This document shows positions 6,869 through 6,880 of a stretch of DNA of 6,880 bases, piece after piece. The DNA comes from Symbiobacteriaceae bacterium (lineage in GTDB: Bacteria > Bacillota > JAAYKD01 > WRDA01). Positions within the stretch are counted from its first letter, which is position 1; each line of letters begins with the position of its first letter. Where the stretch lies: the NCBI GenBank assembly GCA_009783675.1, contig WRDA01000074.1:1-6880 (forward strand), in the 5' to 3' direction. The notes below the pieces were generated by a model. The model was not told the DNA's origin and made no database searches. It saw only the letters and a list, made by a program, of their open reading frames with translations. The translations under genes were made by a program, and so were the position numbers.

Positions 6869-6880
6869 GTTAAGCCGGAA

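Overview
The window carries the class III heat-shock (protein quality control) operon of a Gram-positive bacterium of the phylum Bacillota: ctsR, mcsA, mcsB and clpC run left to right from about 2.3 kb to the right edge. This gene order, the CtsR-type operator before ctsR, and the strong AGGAGG-like ribosome binding sites all point to Bacillota. Balanced base composition (roughly half GC by eye) and a neighbouring iron-sulfur aldo/keto reductase, a type common in anaerobes, make a clostridial lineage more likely than Bacillus. The species cannot be named from the sequence.

Layout. Positions 1-921 (+) hold the C-terminal part of an ABC exporter subunit: the end of its membrane domain and the whole ATPase domain. 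A GC-rich hairpin at 942-965 with A-rich and T-rich flanks sits between this gene and the convergent aldo/keto reductase gene (971-2125, -) and can end transcription from both sides. The 207-base divergent gap at 2126-2332 holds a good sigma-A-type promoter (2263-2291) and a tandem CtsR heptamer operator (2300-2316) just before the ctsR ribosome binding site. The genes that follow are ctsR (2333-2806), mcsA (2843-3364, starting at an ATG rather than an upstream GTG), mcsB (3361-4419, overlapping mcsA by ATGA) and clpC (4433-6868). Only 12 bases follow clpC.

How the genes work together. In the Bacillota families studied, CtsR represses its own operon at low stress. McsA activates McsB, which phosphorylates arginines on CtsR and on damaged proteins. 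The ClpC N-domain recognises phosphoarginine and feeds the marked proteins to ClpP. Here all four proteins look intact, and ClpC keeps the two GTEH segments that carry the phosphoarginine-binding glutamates and an LGF tripeptide for docking ClpP.

I see no undescribed system; this is a well-known core operon. The most notable deviations are a degenerate RDxxRA phosphoarginine-sensing motif near the McsB C-terminus and a serine inside the normally all-glycine loop of the CtsR wing.
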